Positions 29,599 to 38,800 of a DNA stretch of 64,000 nt are shown one piece after another. Under the pieces are notes generated by a model, which searched no databases, was not told the origin of the DNA, and was given only the letters and a program-made list of their open reading frames with translations. The translations under genes were made by a program, and so were the position numbers. Every line of letters starts with the position of its first letter. Position 1 is the first letter of the stretch. The stretch is from Micrococcales bacterium (GTDB lineage: Bacteria > Actinomycetota > Actinomycetes > S36-B12 > UBA10799): the NCBI GenBank assembly GCA_016719135.1, contig JADKAV010000011.1, positions 1 through 64,000 on the forward strand. Direction: 5' to 3'.

Positions 29599-30684
29599 TC
29601 AGCCGTTACCCGATACCTCCACCACATCTGGGAACGTCTCGGCAAGGTACTCCACGAAGGCCGGCCCTAGCTTCTCCTCGCGAAGCACGTCGACCGACAC
29701 GGGCATGGGGCGGGCCACGAACTGCGGATCAGCCAACGCCCGGGCGGCGAAATCGTGATGGACGATGGCCCCGTGTCCCACTGACACGAAGTCCGCTCCC
29801 TTGTCCAAACACCACTGCAGATCCGCGGTGGATCTCACGTTTCCCGTCACGCCCAGCCGCGCCTCGCCACGTGGCAGATCCACGAAGTGGTCGATGAGCA
29901 GCGCGTCGCCGCCCTTGCGCGGGCGCATGAAGACGTCCCACAGCGACAGATCGAGGTAGTCCAGCAGGTCCGATTCCAGAGCCTGCCGCGCATACTCCCG
30001 ACCGTCCTGCACCGTCGTGCCGAAGCCCTCCGGGGACAGCCGCAACCCGAGTTGGAATCCGGACCGGGTGGCCGCCCGAATACCTGCCAGGACCTCGCAG
30101 ACGATACGGAAACGTCCGTCCGGAGATCCTCCATAACCGTCGGCGCGATCGTTGCGCGACGTATCGAGGAACTGCCCGAGCAGGTAGCCATGGGCGCCGT
30201 GCACCTCGACCCCATCGAAGCCCGCCTGCTCGGCGCGGACAGCTGCGGCAACGAAGCTCTCCACGGCCGCGGCGACGTCGTCGAGCGTCATCGCCACCGC
30301 ATCGTGTGCAGGGTCGTCCCACGGGCACTGAGCGGCCACGCCGGTGATACTGCGTTCGGCACGCCGTCCTCCGTGGTGAAGTTGCACCGAACTTCGCGCA
30401 CCGGCCGCGCGCAAGCTGTCCGCCAAACGACGCAGGCCGGGGAGGTGCTCGGGGCTCGCAACGCCCAACTGCCCGCGCCAGACCTGACCTGCGGGGGCGA
30501 CGAATGCCGCCGCTGTCATCACCAGGCCGAATCCACCGTCCGCCCGGGCGGTCAGCCACGCCACCTCGTCCTGCGACAGACTGCCGTCGTCGTTGCTCTG
30601 CCTATTGGTCAACGGCGCCAAGGCAATGCGGTTCTTCCAGGTCGGGCCGTGGGCGAGATCGAGCTCGTCAGTGGGTTGGGGCAC
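29599..30684 (-). CDS. NADH:flavin oxidoreductase, Old Yellow Enzyme family
   Basis: 361-residue FMN-binding TIM barrel. Seen: WKNRIALAPLTNRQSNDDGS (flavin site), QLHHGGRRAE, the FDGVEVHGAHGYLLGQFLD segment with its conserved His, SRNDRADGYGGSPDGRFR, and the phosphate-binding end GVTGNVRSTADL. OYE enzymes reduce activated C=C bonds of enones with NAD(P)H. The substrate is unknown. The gene stands alone. Confidence 0.9.
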   Translation of the reverse strand: MPQPTDELDLAHGPTWKNRIALAPLTNRQSNDDGSLSQDEVAWLTARADGGFGLVMTAAAFVAPAGQVWRGQLGVASPEHLPGLRRLADSLRAAGARSSVQLHHGGRRAERSITGVAAQCPWDDPAHDAVAMTLDDVAAAVESFVAAAVRAEQAGFDGVEVHGAHGYLLGQFLDTSRNDRADGYGGSPDGRFRIVCEVLAGIRAATRSGFQLGLRLSPEGFGTTVQDGREYARQALESDLLDYLDLSLWDVFMRPRKGGDALLIDHFVDLPRGEARLGVTGNVRSTADLQWCLDKGADFVSVGHGAIVHHDFAARALADPQFVARPMPVSVDVLREEKLGPAFVEYLAETFPDVVEVSGNG

Positions 30685-30835
30685 CCTTCGATCCTATGGA
30701 CGCCCCAAAACCAGCCCAAATGCGACGGATTCGGTCGCTCATGACCGCCAAAGGTGAGGAATCACTCACTCAGGCGACTGGATACTACGGAATCCGTGCC
30801 GATACACTAAGTATAGGACAAAAGGGGTGAAAACA

Positions 30836-30997
30836 ATGACTGGCCACACCAGGTCGAATCGTGCACGCAACTTCCTGCACCGCACATGGTCCGTTGTCTC
30901 GCATCTTGTAGATGACATCGAGCCGGACCGGCTCTCAACCGTAGCCCCCATGAGGGCAGACGGGACCAGGGCTAAGCCCTTCTCGCAGAGCTGCTGA
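30836..30997 (+). CDS. Possible small protein (53 aa)
   Basis: ATG 30836 sits behind AAAGGGGTGAAAACA. The product is basic and lacks a known motif (MTGHTRSNRARNFLHRTW, then SVVSHLVDDIEPDRL). A TA-rich segment (CACTAAGTATAGG) upstream could be a promoter. Only the ribosome site and length support it; it may be chance or part of an RNA gene. Confidence 0.25.
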   Translation: MTGHTRSNRARNFLHRTWSVVSHLVDDIEPDRLSTVAPMRADGTRAKPFSQSC

Positions 30998-31050
30998 CAA
31001 GGCAGTGGGCGCCCGCGCGTCGCGGCGCGCTTCGCCATACCCGAAATATG

Positions 31051-31084
31051 CGTAGAGCATTGCGTTTTGACGCGATGCTCTACG
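31051..31084. repeat. Strong hairpin in intergenic DNA
   Basis: CGTAGAGCATTGCG (31051-31064) pairs with CGCGATGCTCTACG (31071-31084) over 14 bp with one G-T wobble and a 6-nt loop TTTTGA. No T-run follows on either strand, so it is not a standard terminator. Confidence 0.7.
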
Positions 31085-31265
31085 CGTTCGTGCGCTTGAG
31101 GTTCAGGCTCCCTACCCATGCTGCGCGACGGCTGCAACGGCGGCTTGAGTACCCGTACTGACAGGCCCTTCGGAACTGGCATCTGACTACCGCCGACCCC
31201 ACTGAGGGTCGGTCGCAACCCTGCTGTGCAGTGGTTTGTCTACAGATCAGCTCGGACGCGAGAAC

Positions 31266-31288
31266 TTGTCAGACCCTCGCACTAGCGT
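31266..31288 (+). promoter_or_regulatory. Orphan PafBC/RecA-NDp-type promoter (duplicate copy)
   Basis: TTGTCAGAC, 8 bp, TAGCGT. This fits the damage-promoter pattern TTGTCRGTG-N8-TANNNT except for the last two bases of the first box. The ~60 bp around it resemble the promoter region of the DUF222 gene 235 bp downstream, but no gene follows directly. Confidence 0.55.
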
Positions 31289-31500
31289 TCAGCTGGAGCG
31301 GCCGCAGCGGCGGTCAGACAGACCGGACGCACGCCGGGTGCAGTCCCAGGGTTGCTGGACGCGGTTGCAGCGCGCGGCTGCTGAACCTGGGGCCCTCGCC
31401 CGGGGCGTGCCACCAGTGATCCCCAAGTTCGGTGGACCGGTTGGGGGGGGCCGGGCGGCCCGGCGGGCCTTGTCCACAGCTGATCCCCAGCGGCGACAAC

Positions 31501-31523
31501 TTGTCACACCCTCGTACTAACGT
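31501..31523 (+). promoter_or_regulatory. PafBC/RecA-NDp-type promoter of the DUF222/HNH gene
   Basis: TTGTCACAC, 8 bp, TAACGT, ending 21 bp before the ATG. The spacing matches the LexA-independent damage promoter recognised with PafBC in mycobacteria. Confidence 0.65.
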
Positions 31524-31544
31524 TCGATGTGAGGGGAGGCAGTC

Positions 31545-32753
31545 ATGACGATCACTGTGACAGATCCGGACACAGCCTTGGACGGGCTGGGTTGCCAGGT
31601 CGACCAGTTGTTGGCCATGGACCCGGCCGAATGGACCCTCGACCAGCTGCAACGCACGATCCTGGACGTCCACACCCTCACCCAGCAGCTGGCCGCGGTA
31701 CAGGCCAAAGCCCTGGCGTCTTTCGATACCCGCGGCGGCGCGCAGCTGGCCGGGCACCGCACCACGGGGGACTGGCTGGCGACATCGACCCGCACCCCGG
31801 CGGGGCATGCCGGCTGGTGGGTCCACACCGCCCGCGCGCTGCGTGATGTGCTGCCCGAGACCGCGACCGCGTTGGCCGACGGGGCCATCACCATCGACCA
31901 TGTCCGGGCGATCCGCGCCGCGCACCGCACCATCGGTGATGCGCTGACCACCTGCGAAGACACCGTGGTGGCCTTCGCCCGCGACCACAGCGCCAAAGAC
32001 CTGCGCGGGTTCCTCGACGTGCTGATCCAGAACTACCGCCCCGACGACCACGACAACAATGCTGAGGCCGCCCGCACCAAACGGCATGCCCGGCTGTCGG
32101 CCAGCCTGGACGGCTGGTGGCACCTGACCGGGTTCCTGGACCCGGCCACCGGCGCCGCGCTGGCCGCAGCCCTGGACGTCTACGCGGACAAAACCAGCCC
32201 CGATGATCACCGCACCGCCGGTAACCGCACCGCCGACGCGCTGGCCGAAATCGCCCACCGGGCCCTGGCCCCGATCGACCGGCCGTCCGGGCTGGGTCAC
32301 ATCACGCTGACCCTGACCCCCGACCAGCTGGCCACCGGGCTCGGGGTGCGCTGGCCGTCTGGGCTACTGGCCTCACGCACCGACGTGCACACCACCGCCT
32401 GCTCCGCGAAAGTCACCTACGTGGTGGGGATCCCCACCGACCCCATCCACTGGCAACCGCTAGCCGTCGGGTTCGCGCAACGGTACGCCACCAAAGCCCA
32501 ACGCGCCGCCCTCGCGGTACGTGACGGGTCCGGCTGCGTGTATCCCGGCTGCACCGTACCCGCGCACCGCTGCATCGCCCACCACATCCGCCCCTGGGAC
32601 GACCGAGGCCCCACCGACCTGACCAACCTCGTACTGATCTGCCATTTTCACCACCGCACAGTCCACCACGGGAAACTCGCCATCACCCGAACCCCCACCG
32701 GCCGCTACACCGCCACCCCCACCAACCGGGCACCACCCATAGGCGGCCCGTGA
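31545..32753 (+). CDS. DUF222/HNH endonuclease (13E12 repeat family)
   Basis: 402 residues. The N-terminal ~300 are the helical DUF222 domain (QLAGHRTTGDWLATSTRT, LADGAITIDHVRAI, HARLSASLDGWWHLTGFLDP). The C-terminal HNH nuclease has CVYPGCTVPAHRCIAHHI, then RPWDDRGPTDLTNLVLICHF and HHRTVHH, with metal-binding Cys/His intact. GGGGAGG precedes ATG 31545. This multicopy actinobacterial family behaves like a dispersed repeat; the damage-type promoter upstream agrees with DNA-damage induction known for mycobacterial 13E12 genes. Function unresolved. Confidence 0.92.
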   Translation: MTITVTDPDTALDGLGCQVDQLLAMDPAEWTLDQLQRTILDVHTLTQQLAAVQAKALASFDTRGGAQLAGHRTTGDWLATSTRTPAGHAGWWVHTARALRDVLPETATALADGAITIDHVRAIRAAHRTIGDALTTCEDTVVAFARDHSAKDLRGFLDVLIQNYRPDDHDNNAEAARTKRHARLSASLDGWWHLTGFLDPATGAALAAALDVYADKTSPDDHRTAGNRTADALAEIAHRALAPIDRPSGLGHITLTLTPDQLATGLGVRWPSGLLASRTDVHTTACSAKVTYVVGIPTDPIHWQPLAVGFAQRYATKAQRAALAVRDGSGCVYPGCTVPAHRCIAHHIRPWDDRGPTDLTNLVLICHFHHRTVHHGKLAITRTPTGRYTATPTNRAPPIGGP

Positions 32754-32804
32754 CAGGGCCGAGAGGCCAGAACCGACAGACCCGAAAACCACACAAAGCC
32801 CCCA

Positions 32805-32852
32805 GTGACGGGGGTGCGCACCAGACCCACAGGCCCTGCGCACCCCCGTCAC
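32805..32852. terminator. 16-bp perfect hairpin downstream of the DUF222/HNH gene
   Basis: GTGACGGGGGTGCGCA (32805-32820) and TGCGCACCCCCGTCAC (32837-32852) with a 16-nt loop, 52 bp after the stop codon. No T-run follows, so it may end transcription, protect the 3' end, or mark the edge of the repeat element. Confidence 0.55.
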
Positions 32853-32941
32853 CGAGGCGCGCCCAACGATCCCTGGCCAGGCTCAGGCAACGCACACCCT
32901 GGCCACGACTAGATATGGCGGAGCTTGAATGCGCCCGCCGT

Positions 32942-34147
32942 TCAGGAAATCCGGAGGGTGGACACCACGCCGCCGTGGTCCGATTCCCACAACGGCACAG
33001 GCGCGTCACGGAACGGGGTCACGTTGGTGTTGAAACTCTTCTGGGCTCTCACCTTGCCGCGGCCAAGCACCAGGTCGATACGGGTCTCGTTCTCGCTGAC
33101 CGGGTTGGACAAGTCAGCGTTCTGGCAGCAGCTCAGACCCCGTCCGTCCCGCTTCGGCTTCCACATGTCCCGGAAGTAGGAGCGGGTCAGGATCTTGTAG
33201 CTCTTCGGCGAGTACTGACCGTAGGCATCGGTGTTGAAGTCCCCGGTCGCGATCACCGTGCCCGCGCCCTTCTTGACCACCTTCACGAACTGCTTGGCCT
33301 GCTTCTCCTGGATGGGCGCCGAGATGCCACCGACCTCCAGGTGCGTGTTGGCGAACCGGAAATTCGCGCCCTTGTAGTTCATGTCGGCGTACACCCAGCC
33401 GCGGCCGAACGAGATCGTCTGACCGGCGATGACGAACGTCTGCTGTGCGGAGTACAGCCCCGACTTCACCGACTTCTTCTTGTACGACAGTTTCTTCGTC
33501 TTGGTGTTGACGAGAATGACGTCACGATCCTTCAACTGGATGCTGCACGGCCAGCCGGAGGGAAGAATGCCCGACGGAGCGCCACATGACGCTGCCGGGT
33601 CGAGGTACGGGAACGGCCCGATCGTCGCATTCTGGCTGATGCCAGCAACCTTGTACTTCAGGCCTTCAGCCGCCAGTGCCTTCTTCACAATCTTCAGGAA
33701 ATCTTGGCTCTCCAAGTCCGGGCCTGGCACATTGCGGTTGGTGATCCACTCGGACACTTCCTGCAAGCCGATGATGTCCGGCTTCTCTTGCTTGACTGTC
33801 TTCGCGAACGCCGCTGCCCGCGTCGGGAAGTCGGAGGCCATAGCTCCCTGGTAGACCTGTGCCGCAGCAAGCAGGAATTCTGTCGTGCCCTGGTTGGCCG
33901 CTTCAATCGCGGGGAACAGGTCGGCGCCCAAGTACAGGTTCTGGGTCATCACCTTCAGTTTGCCGCCGCCTTTGGGAACCTCGCGCTTGGGAGCCACGCG
34001 CTTGGGAACCTCGCCGCTCAGTTTGCCGCCATCGGGGGCAGCTTGCGCGGGCACTGCTCCGGCGACGAGCACGGCGCCGACCATTGCCCCGGCGGCGATT
34101 CCTGCACTCACGATTCGCATCCGCGAACTCCGAACTGTTGACCTCAT
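32942..34147 (-). CDS. Secreted endonuclease/exonuclease/phosphatase (EEP) family protein
   Basis: 401 residues from ATG 34147, behind GAGGAGGGACCC. A long signal peptide ends in VAGAVPAQA/AP. A short basic repeat (PKRVAPKREVPKGGGK) links to the EEP domain: MTQNLYLGADLF, the metal Glu in IIGLQEVSEW, RFANTHLEV, the Asp/Asn in VIATGDFNTDAYG and the catalytic His in WESDHGGVVSTL. It should be an extracellular Mg-dependent phosphodiesterase, for example a nuclease or sphingomyelinase-like enzyme. Two cysteine pairs (ASCGAPSG/WPCS, SCCQ) may form disulfides. Confidence 0.88.
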   Translation of the reverse strand: MRSTVRSSRMRIVSAGIAAGAMVGAVLVAGAVPAQAAPDGGKLSGEVPKRVAPKREVPKGGGKLKVMTQNLYLGADLFPAIEAANQGTTEFLLAAAQVYQGAMASDFPTRAAAFAKTVKQEKPDIIGLQEVSEWITNRNVPGPDLESQDFLKIVKKALAAEGLKYKVAGISQNATIGPFPYLDPAASCGAPSGILPSGWPCSIQLKDRDVILVNTKTKKLSYKKKSVKSGLYSAQQTFVIAGQTISFGRGWVYADMNYKGANFRFANTHLEVGGISAPIQEKQAKQFVKVVKKGAGTVIATGDFNTDAYGQYSPKSYKILTRSYFRDMWKPKRDGRGLSCCQNADLSNPVSENETRIDLVLGRGKVRAQKSFNTNVTPFRDAPVPLWESDHGGVVSTLRIS

Positions 34148-34304
34148 GGGTCCCTCCTCAAGGGCGCGCTGACAGCACGACCCATCCTGCCAGCCACAGG
34201 CCCGATTCATACCGGAAACCAAAATCCTGACCCGAGTGCGTGGGAGGCCCCAAACCCACACCGGTCAAGTCGTGAGCGTGCGCCTGGTGTGCTTCCCTGA
34301 TTCT

Positions 34305-34556
34305 GTGAACTTCGACGAAAATTGGGTGAACGACGCGGCGAACAAGGAGGCGTCGGCCCGCGAGCGTGACCTGCAAGCCAGGCAACAGCGCTGGTCGGAA
34401 CTGGACCGAGCTGAACTGCAAGGCACGAACGGCGTGAACAAACGCGTGCGCCGGGCACGACGCTCCGAGCGCTGGCGCAAGACCTGGCCCTGGCTCGCGT
34501 TCCTAGCAGTTGCCGCGGTTCTGATGATCGGCTCCCAGCTGCTCGGCCTGGGCTGA
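34305..34556 (+). CDS. Small C-terminal-anchored membrane protein
   Basis: About 83 residues if started at GTG 34305; GTG 34272 and 34236 are also in frame and none has a ribosome site. The N-terminal half is a charged helix (NKEASARERDLQARQQRWSE); a basic stretch (NKRVRRARRSERWRK) precedes one transmembrane helix (WPWLAFLAVAAVLMIGSQLL). It lies 10 bp upstream of lysA and is probably cotranscribed with it. Function unknown. Confidence 0.65.
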   Translation: MNFDENWVNDAANKEASARERDLQARQQRWSELDRAELQGTNGVNKRVRRARRSERWRKTWPWLAFLAVAAVLMIGSQLLGLG

Positions 34557-34566
34557 AGGGCTTGCC

Positions 34567-35820
34567 ATGACACCGCCTTTGGACCTCTCGCTGTATCCGC
34601 CGCACACCCACATCGACCACGAGGGATTTCTGACCCTTGCCGGTTGCCGGGTCGCGGACCTGGCGAGCCAATTCGGCACTCCGTCGTATCTGGTCGACGC
34701 GGCAGGTCTGCGGGCGCGGGCACAGGAATTCCAGGACGCCCTCACGTCAAGGCACCCCCACGGCCGGGTGCTGTTCGCGTCCAAGAGTTTCCCCACCCCA
34801 TCGGTGATGGCACTGGTCGCCGAAGGCGGATGCGGCCTGGATGTCGCAGGGCTCGGCGAACTGCTGGCCGCCGAGCGCGCCGGGGTCGACCCGGGCAACA
34901 TCGTCCTGCACGGCAACGCCAAGTCCGACGCCGAGATCGCAAAGGCCATCGAGATGCGCCTGCGCTACATCGTCGTCGACAACCTCGACGATGTGGTCCG
35001 CATATCGCGGATGGCCTCCGAGCCGGTTCCGGTCCTTCTGCGCGTCAGCCCAGGCATCCAGGCCGAGACCGACGCGAAGATGGCCACCGGGCACGACGCG
35101 TCCAAGTTCGGGATCCCCAGCCACCAAGTCGACGACGCGATCCGCAGGATTCGCAGCGAGCCGTTGCTGGACTTACGCGGACTGCACGCACACGTCGGCT
35201 CGCAGATCCTCAACGTGGAGCAGTTCGAGCAAGCGGTTGCCGCACTGGCGCGACTCGAGCGCTTCGACGTCTACGACCTGGGCGGCGGATTGGGGATCCG
35301 CTACGTCAGCTCCGACACCGCCCCAAGCGTCGAGGAGTACGTGGACAGACTGGTGGGAGCGGTCCATCGGCACCTGGGAACCGACGTGGAAGTGCTGCTC
35401 GAACCGGGCCGTTCGATGGTCGGTCCGAACGGAGTCACGGTCTACCGGGTCGTCACTGTGAAACGCGGCGTCCGCACCCATGTGGCTGTCGACGGCGGGA
35501 TGGCCGACAACCTGGAGGTCGCGCTGTACGGTCAACCGTTCGAGCCGTCGATCATCGACAAGGCGGGGCGCATCGAGGTGTGCGACGTCGTCGGCCGGCA
35601 GTGCGAATCCGGAGACACGTTCGTCACCGACCATGCGTTGGTCGATCCGCAGGTGGGCGACCTGCTGGTCATCCCCGCCACCGGTGCCTACACGTTCACT
35701 CTGTCCAACAACTACAACGGTGCCCTGCGCCCGCCGGTGGTGTTCTGCGAGGACGGGCGAACGCACCTGGCAGTGCGTCGGGAGACCTACGAGGAACTCC
35801 TGGGTCGCGACCAACTCTGA
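34567..35820 (+). CDS. lysA: Diaminopimelate decarboxylase
   Basis: 417-residue PLP enzyme making lysine from meso-diaminopimelate. PLP lysine in LFASKSFPTP, HGNAKSDAEI, GLHAHVGSQI, the glycine loop DLGGGLGIRY, LEPGRSMVGPNG and the substrate cysteine in VVGRQCESGDTF are all present. Fold-type III barrel first, then the C-terminal beta domain ending NYNGALRPPVVF. Length is normal for the family. It forms a probable operon with the small membrane protein upstream. Confidence 0.95.
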   Translation: MTPPLDLSLYPPHTHIDHEGFLTLAGCRVADLASQFGTPSYLVDAAGLRARAQEFQDALTSRHPHGRVLFASKSFPTPSVMALVAEGGCGLDVAGLGELLAAERAGVDPGNIVLHGNAKSDAEIAKAIEMRLRYIVVDNLDDVVRISRMASEPVPVLLRVSPGIQAETDAKMATGHDASKFGIPSHQVDDAIRRIRSEPLLDLRGLHAHVGSQILNVEQFEQAVAALARLERFDVYDLGGGLGIRYVSSDTAPSVEEYVDRLVGAVHRHLGTDVEVLLEPGRSMVGPNGVTVYRVVTVKRGVRTHVAVDGGMADNLEVALYGQPFEPSIIDKAGRIEVCDVVGRQCESGDTFVTDHALVDPQVGDLLVIPATGAYTFTLSNNYNGALRPPVVFCEDGRTHLAVRRETYEELLGRDQL

Positions 35821-35842
35821 GCCTGGACGCAGCCGAATCAAT

Positions 35843-35865
35843 CTGTCGTACCCACCGGCTAGCGT
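35843..35865 (+). promoter_or_regulatory. PafBC/RecA-NDp-type promoter of recCBD
   Basis: CTGTCGTAC, 8 bp, TAGCGT: the same layout as the two motifs by the DUF222 gene, with matching spacing. The -10 box ends 30 bp before the recC GTG. It suggests damage induction of the operon independent of LexA. Confidence 0.55.
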
Positions 35866-35895
35866 GGTCAGTGATCGGCATCGGGGAGACGACAA

Positions 35896-38800
35896 GTGGG
35901 CCTGTACATACACCGCAGCGAGCGTACGGACGCGCTGCTCAGCGGGCTCGCGGACCTGCTGACCGAGGCCCCGGCAGATCCGTTCACCCCCGACATCGTG
36001 GCGGTTCCCACACCAGGCATCGAACGCTTCATCACGCAGGGCCTCGGGCGGGTGCTCGGTGTGTCCGAGGGCGACAGCGACGGGGTGTGCGCGAACGTCA
36101 GTTTCCCGTCGCCGTCGGTGATCGTGAACCATGCCGTCGCTCGAGCCAGTGGCGTCGAACCGACCGGTGATCCATGGTTGCCGCACAGGGCGGTCTGGCC
36201 GTTGGTGGACGTCATTGACCGATCGGCGGCAGAGCCCTGGTGCGCGCCGCTGGCGGTCCACCTCGGCCTAGCTCAGGGTCCGGACGACGAGCGGCGAAAC
36301 CGCCGGTTCGCGGTCGCCAGTCGTCTCGCCGGGCTGTTCGCAACCTACGCCAGCCAGCGCCCGCAGATTCTTCGGGAGTGGGCCGACGGGCAGGACACCG
36401 ACGGCGCGGGCAGTCCAGTCCCAGCAGACCTCGCCTGGCAGCCGATGCTGTGGCGTGCGTTGCGCGACGAGATCGGCACCCCCAGCGCGGCCGAGCGTCT
36501 GGCACGGGCCGACTCCATCCTTCGGCAGGATCCCCACGTCGTCGATCTGCCCGAGCGACTGTCGGTCTTCGGCGCCAGTCGACTGCCGGCCGACCAATTG
36601 CAGGTCCTAGCCTCTCTGGGAGCGCACCGGGAGGTACACCTGTGGCTGGCCGATGCCTCACCGTCGATGTGGGCCGAACTGCCACAGGCAACGAGCCGTC
36701 GGCGCGACGACACATCGGCCACGGTCGCGTCGCATCCGCTGCTGCGCTCCTTGGGCCGCGATGCCCACGAGTTGCGCGCACGGCTGCGGCGGGATTGGCC
36801 TGATGCGGCCGACGAGCACCTACCCGGAGGGCTCACCGCCGGGACCCTGCTTGGAACTCTGCAGTGTCAGATCCGCGACAACGAGAACCCGCGACTGTCC
36901 CAACCGGGACCATTGACGGTCACGCAGGACGACACGTCCATCCAGGTTCACGCCTGTCACGGCCCCGCCCGCCAGGCCGAAGTGATCCGGGAGGCCGTGC
37001 TCCGGCTGCTGCAATCCGACCCCACCCTGGAACCGCGCGACATCCTGATCATGTGCCCGGACCTGGACGTCATGGCTCCCCTGCTGTCGGCCGCGTTCAG
37101 CACCCCGAGCCACTCACTGCGGCTGCGCATCGCCGACCGGACTCCCGAACAGGCCAACGACGTCCTCAACTCGCTGGCCGCTCTGCTCGAGCTGAGCACG
37201 GGCCGGGTGGAACTGTCGACGCTGCTGGACTTCGCCGGTCGGCCCCCGGTGCGCCGGAAGTTCGGTTTCGACGACGACAGCCTCGAGCGCCTTGAGGACC
37301 TCACCGCACTGGCAGGCGTCAGATGGGGCCTGGACGACAACACCCGTGACAGGTTCAGCGTGCGGTTGCGGACCGGCACCTGGGCCTGGGGCCTGGACCG
37401 GTTGCTGCTCGGCGCGGCCATGTCCGAGGATGGCCTGGCCCTGCTCGACGGGGTGCTGCCCGTCGACGACGTGAGCAGCGGCGACGTCGACCTGGTGGGT
37501 CGGTTCGCAGAGTTGGTGACCCGCCTACAGCAACTGCGCGACGCGATGTCCCAACCCCACCCGGTGGCCGAATGGGTCAGCATCCTCGGTGGTGCGCTCA
37601 CCGACCTCATGGAAGTGGGCGGCCCCGATGCGTGGCAACTGCCGAACGCCGCAGGGGCGGTCGCAGCCCTGGCCGACAACGCCGTCGGTTACGCGGCGTC
37701 GGTGAGTCTGTCGCTGGCCGACATCCGCTGGCTGCTCGCCGAAGCCTTACGGGGTAGGCCGACACGGTCCAACTTCCGCTCCGGCGATCTCACAGTCTGC
37801 GGGCTGGTCCCGATGCGATCGGTCCCGCACCGCGTGATCTGTCTGGTCGGGATGGACGATGCCGTCTTCCCCCGGATCTCCGCACTCGATGGTGACGATG
37901 TCCTGGCCCGAGATCCGCTGATCGGCGAACGCGAACCCCACAACGAGGACCGGCAGATCCTGCTCGACGCGATCATGGCCGCGCAGGATCACCTGGTCAT
38001 CACCTACACCGGCGCCGACGAGCGGACGAACGAGCAGCAGCCGCCGTGCGTACCTCTGGGGGATCTGCTCGACACTCTGGATGCCATGGCAGTGACCACC
38101 ACCGCGGCAGCCGTGCGCGATCAGGTCCTGGTCCGGCATCCGCTGCAGCCATTCGACGTTCGCAATTTCACCGGCGGCGCACTGGGTGGGCCAGAGCCGT
38201 TCAGCCACGACCGCGCGGCGCTGGCCGCTGCCCGCCGGGGCGCCGAACCCCGTACCCCGCGGCCTTCGCTGCTGCTCGACGGGCTGCCGGCCTGGCCGGT
38301 CACGCAGGTGTCTCCACAGCAGCTCGGGGAGTTCTTGACCTCTCCCCCGAAGGCCTTCCTGAAGACCCGGCTGGGGATGTCCGTGCGCGGGGAGGACGAC
38401 CCCCCGCCCGAGCAGATTCCGGTGTCTCTGACCGGGCTCACACGATGGCAGGTGGGCGACCGGATCCTGCGATTGCTCACCCGCGGGGAGTCCGTCGATG
38501 ACGTCGCGGCCGCCGAATGGGCCAGGGGACACGTGCCGCCAGGGCAACTCGGCGCCGAGGTTCTGGGCAAGATCGGCCGGGAGGCTTCCGCCGTCGCACA
38601 GCGGTTCAAAGGCTTCGCCACCGGACAGCCCCGGCAGGTGAGCATCAACCTGACCCTGCCCGACGGAGTACGCGTAATCGGCACGGTGCCGGACGTGTAC
38701 AACGACACGATCGTGCGGTCGACCTTCTCGAGGGCGAAAGCACGCGACGACGTCCGACTGTGGACCGAGGTCCTCGCGCTGGCCGCCGCGCAACCGGATC

